A stretch of DNA of 64,000 bases from assembly GCA_016872515.1 (NCBI GenBank), contig VGZR01000007.1, forward strand, positions 1 through 64,000, written 5' to 3'. Below, piece by piece: positions 61,531 to 64,000 of this stretch; the first letter of the stretch is position 1; each line of letters starts with the position of its first letter. The stretch is from SAR202 cluster bacterium. Lineage in GTDB: Bacteria; Chloroflexota; Dehalococcoidia; Lucifugimonadales; VGZR01. Made by a program: the position numbers and the translations under genes. The notes beneath the pieces were generated by a model. That model was given only the letters and a program-made list of their open reading frames with translations. It did no database searches and was not told the DNA's origin.

Positions 61531-62532
61531 CAGTGAAGCAGTGAAGCTCTGCATCGTCCGCACGCCCGGCTCGGGCAGTCCGGCGGCAGACAGTGCGGCC
61601 AAGGCGTCGGCGTGGTGCTGCTTGACCAGCCCCTCGCAGAAGTCGCGGGCGCCCAGGCCCTCGACGATCTGCCGCACCGCCGCCACGTCGTCAGGCTGGA
61701 GGACGCGCTTGAAGTAGATGTCGCCGATACGGCGCTTCTCGCGGAGGGCGGCCTTCTCTAGGGCATAGGCTACGGGGAGCAGCTTCTTCTTGTTCAGCAC
61801 TTCGATGGCGACAGACGCGCCGTCGCCGTCGCCCCACAGCTCGCGGAGGTCTCCCTGCACCTGGAGGGCGATGCCTGTCTTGGCGCCGCATGCCACCATG
61901 GCCGACAGGACGGCCTCGCCGCCTCCGGCCGCCAGCGCGCCGAGCTGCATCGCGCAGGCTAGCAGCGCGCCCGACTTGCCCTCGGCCATCTTGAGATACG
62001 CGGCGACGGGCATGTCCAGCCGCTCCTGGGCTTCCATGTCCTGGAACCGCCCTTCGCAAAGGGCCAGGGCCGCGTGGTCGAGGAGTTTGGTGGCCCGAAA
62101 GGCCGTCTCCGGCGAGACGCCGCGCTCCATGAGGCGCAGCAGGGCGAGGCGGGCGAGGGCGTGCATCCCGTCGCCGGCATTGATGGCTTGGGCGGGGCCC
62201 CACACGGACCAGACGGCTTCGCGGGCGCCGCGGTACGGCCGCCCGCTCTGGACGTCGTCGTGGATCTCGACGAAACAGTTGACCATCTCCACGGCTGCCG
62301 CGGCCGGCATGGCCTTCTCCATGTCGCCGCCGGCAGCCTGGCACGCGGCCAAGCAGGCGACGCCGTGGAGCCGGGGCGGCGGCCCGCCAGGAACAGGCCC
62401 GCCCTGGCGGTCGGCCCAGCCCAGGTGGTAGGTCATCATCCTGTACAGGAGCATGTCCCGTGTGCCGAAGACGGCGCGCAACTCGGCGTCCACACGAACG
62501 GAAAGAGCGGTGATGTCAAGCGGCTTGGTCAT
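61522..62532 (-). CDS. Polyprenyl synthetase-family protein with altered Asp-rich motifs
   Basis: 336 residues from ATG 62532, overlapping the upstream stop (ATGA). All-helical isoprenyl diphosphate synthase fold. The first aspartate motif is HDDVQSGRPYRG rather than DDxxDxxxxRRG, and the second is QVQGDLRELWGD rather than QxxDDxLDxxG, so acidic residues are lost in both. WSVWGPAQAINAGDG is typical of the family. It may make a short prenyl diphosphate or have lost catalysis. Coupled to the tsaC-type gene. Confidence 0.75.
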   Translation of the reverse strand: MTKPLDITALSVRVDAELRAVFGTRDMLLYRMMTYHLGWADRQGGPVPGGPPPRLHGVACLAACQAAGGDMEKAMPAAAAVEMVNCFVEIHDDVQSGRPYRGAREAVWSVWGPAQAINAGDGMHALARLALLRLMERGVSPETAFRATKLLDHAALALCEGRFQDMEAQERLDMPVAAYLKMAEGKSGALLACAMQLGALAAGGGEAVLSAMVACGAKTGIALQVQGDLRELWGDGDGASVAIEVLNKKKLLPVAYALEKAALREKRRIGDIYFKRVLQPDDVAAVRQIVEGLGARDFCEGLVKQHHADALAALSAAGLPEPGVRTMQSFTASLLG

Positions 62533-63200
62533 GCGCCAGCGAACTTGACCACCGCGACGCCGCACTGTTCTCCGATGTCCTCCGTCGATACCGGCCCCTC
62601 CCGTAGGATGAGTGGCGGCTGTGAGAGCATGTCGATGATGGTGGAGGCGGCGCCCTGATAGTCGCTGGTGATCGGCCCGATGTCCAGCACGAGATCAACC
62701 AGGCCGCCTAGCTCAGCCATTACGTCGTCGGCGGTTGTCAGGCCGGGCTTGCCGGTGCGGTTGGCGCTGGTGCCAGTGACGGGCGCGCCCAACTCACGGA
62801 CGATCTGCCGCACCAGGTCGGCGGCGGGGACGCGCAGGCCGACGGTGTCGGCGCCACCGGTGACGATGCTCGGGATGACGTCGGCCTTCCGCAGCACGAG
62901 CGTCAGTGGGCCGGGCCAGAACCGGCGGGCGAGCTTCCAGGCCGCCTCAGGCACATCCACAGCGAACTTCGCCAGGTCTTCTGTGTCGGCGATGAGGACT
63001 GGCAACGCCATGCCTTCTGGGCGGCCTTTGACGGCGAAAACGCGACGGACGGCGACTTCGTTGAGGGCGTTCGCCGCAAGCCCGTACAGGGTGTCGGTAG
63101 GCACAGCCACCACACCGCCCTGTTTCAGGACTTCGACGGCGGCGGAGACCTGACCGGATGGTGGGCCTGATGCCTTGCGTGTGGAGGCGAGCGCGTTCAT
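62529..63200 (-). CDS. tsaC: L-threonylcarbamoyladenylate synthase (Sua5/YciO/YrdC)
   Basis: 223-residue single-domain enzyme making threonylcarbamoyl-AMP for t6A37 of ANN-reading tRNAs. Seen: VVAVPTDTLYGLAANA (substrate entry), AVKGRPEGMALPVLI with the KxR motif, WPGPLTLVL, and PVTGTSANRTGKPG. There is no C-terminal Sua5 domain, so it is the short TsaC type. Divergent from guaA with an 85-bp gap. Confidence 0.93.
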   Translation of the reverse strand: MNALASTRKASGPPSGQVSAAVEVLKQGGVVAVPTDTLYGLAANALNEVAVRRVFAVKGRPEGMALPVLIADTEDLAKFAVDVPEAAWKLARRFWPGPLTLVLRKADVIPSIVTGGADTVGLRVPAADLVRQIVRELGAPVTGTSANRTGKPGLTTADDVMAELGGLVDLVLDIGPITSDYQGAASTIIDMLSQPPLILREGPVSTEDIGEQCGVAVVKFAGA

Positions 63201-63285
63201 GGGAGACGCCCGCTAGTGTAGCACGAAGGGCACAGCACTGGTTGTCAGAGCGGGCCACTGGTGTTAGGCTTACCCCTCAACACCC

Positions 63286-64000
63286 ATGCCAGAGGACACC
63301 ACTTCCCCCACGACCCGCCCCGCCAAAAAAGGCGATGGTGCTGCGCCCCCCACTGAGGCCGGCCCTAGCCGAAGGGTGGCGACCTCCGACGACCTGGAGG
63401 TCTCGGCCTACCTGGAGATCGCCAAGGAGAAGCGAGCGCAACAGCCGCTCGCGCCGCCCACCCGTCAGGCCCAAGGCGAGCGGGGCGTCCAGCGCGAGGC
63501 GGTCGTCATCATAGACTTTGGCTCCCAGTACAGCCGCCTCATCGCCCGGCGCGTCCGCGAGAGCAAGGTCTACTGCGAGATCATCGCCCACGACACGCCG
63601 TGGGAAAAGGTTGCGGCGCTGGAACCGAGGGGCGTCATCCTGTCGGGTGGCCCGGCCAGCGTGTACGACGAAGGCGCGCCGCTGGCGCCGGCGTGGGTGT
63701 TCGACCGCGGATTGCCGGTCCTCGGCATCTGCTACGGGATGCAGGCGTTGGCCCACCAGCTCGGCGGCAAGGTCGCACCCGGCGCCAAGCGCGAGTACGG
63801 CCACGCCGTCCTTCACCAGAACGCCTCGGACGTGCCGCTGTTCGCCGGCCTGCCGCCCTCGATGCCCGTGTGGATGAGCCACGGCGACCAGATCGTCGCG
63901 CCACCGCCAGGGTTCCGCTCCCTGGCCTACACCGACAACTCGCCCGTCGCCGTCATGGGCGACGGCTCCCGCAGGTACGGCATCCAGTTCCATCCCGAAG
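63286..64000 (+). CDS. guaA: GMP synthase, glutamine-hydrolysing (3' end outside window)
   Basis: The open frame runs off the window; 238 residues are visible. The class I glutamine amidotransferase domain starts at about residue 70 (VVIIDFGSQYSRLIARRVRE). It contains VILSGGPASVYDE, the nucleophile elbow GICYGMQALAHQLGG and the catalytic FHPE at the edge. Ahead of it is a 65-70 residue polar extension (TSPTTRPAKKGDGAAPPTEA and onward) absent from most GuaA proteins, which usually begin at the IDFGSQ strand. ATG 63286 lacks a good ribosome-binding site; GTG 63376 would shorten the extension to about 40 residues. Confidence 0.93.
   Translation, partial: MPEDTTSPTTRPAKKGDGAAPPTEAGPSRRVATSDDLEVSAYLEIAKEKRAQQPLAPPTRQAQGERGVQREAVVIIDFGSQYSRLIARRVRESKVYCEIIAHDTPWEKVAALEPRGVILSGGPASVYDEGAPLAPAWVFDRGLPVLGICYGMQALAHQLGGKVAPGAKREYGHAVLHQNASDVPLFAGLPPSMPVWMSHGDQIVAPPPGFRSLAYTDNSPVAVMGDGSRRYGIQFHPE

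Overview
The window reads as a chromosomal segment of a free-living bacterium, most likely a Chloroflexota (Dehalococcoidia/SAR202-like) member known from metagenomes. This placement is inferred from several features: an archaeal-type BPG-independent phosphoglycerate mutase packed between pgk and tpiA, LL-diaminopimelate aminotransferase next to dapF, a geranylgeranyl-reductase-like flavoprotein, a PGF-pre-PGF-like surface lipoprotein, and heavy use of GTG/TTG starts. No rRNA or other marker gene is present to confirm it.

Region 1 (1 to about 41.4 kb, all + strand) is one very large, tightly packed extracellular-glycan locus. It encodes GT2 and GT4 glycosyltransferases, sugar-nucleotide enzymes (a GDP-mannose-4,6-dehydratase-like SDR and a GDP-mannose 3,5-epimerase-like SDR), methyltransferases, a polysaccharide deacetylase, a GNAT protein, an FrhB-like iron-sulfur/flavin protein, two asparagine-synthase-like amidotransferases, a NodU-type carbamoyltransferase, an ADH-Gfo/Idh fusion and a separate Gfo/Idh oxidoreductase. 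Assembly functions are a Wzy/WaaL-like ligase or polymerase, an initiating sugar-phosphate transferase and a Wzz/BY-kinase. In the middle lie two related sets of polyprenyl-phosphate sugar synthase (GT2 with C-terminal membrane helices), UPF0104 flippase-like protein, methyltransferase and large GT-C enzyme. Each of the three GT-C genes is preceded by, and overlaps, a tiny ORF for a 42-54 residue single-span membrane protein. The locus ends with a surface glycoside-hydrolase-like lipoprotein, a frameshifted small lipoprotein and a strong intrinsic terminator.

Region 2 (41.4-49.1 kb) is mixed. It holds a YyaL-type thioredoxin-fold protein, an NHL-repeat thioredoxin-like protein whose redox motif is interrupted by an in-frame UGA followed by a bacterial-SECIS-like hairpin (a candidate selenoprotein), tRNA-Arg(TCT), a small HTH-like protein with its own promoter and terminator, smpB, an S41 lipoprotein protease, and a TIR-like protein behind a strong promoter and a terminator-like leader hairpin.

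Region 3 (49.1-64 kb) is housekeeping. It holds miaA-dapF-dapL-hflX (- strand), an MFS transporter (+), pgk-apgM-tpiA (-), an FAD oxidoreductase (-), an Asp-box-repeat lipoprotein (+), sua5/tsaC plus a divergent polyprenyl synthetase (-), and the 5' part of guaA (+), which runs off the window.

The strongest leads are the UGA-containing NHL/thioredoxin gene and the repeated microprotein/GT-C pairs.
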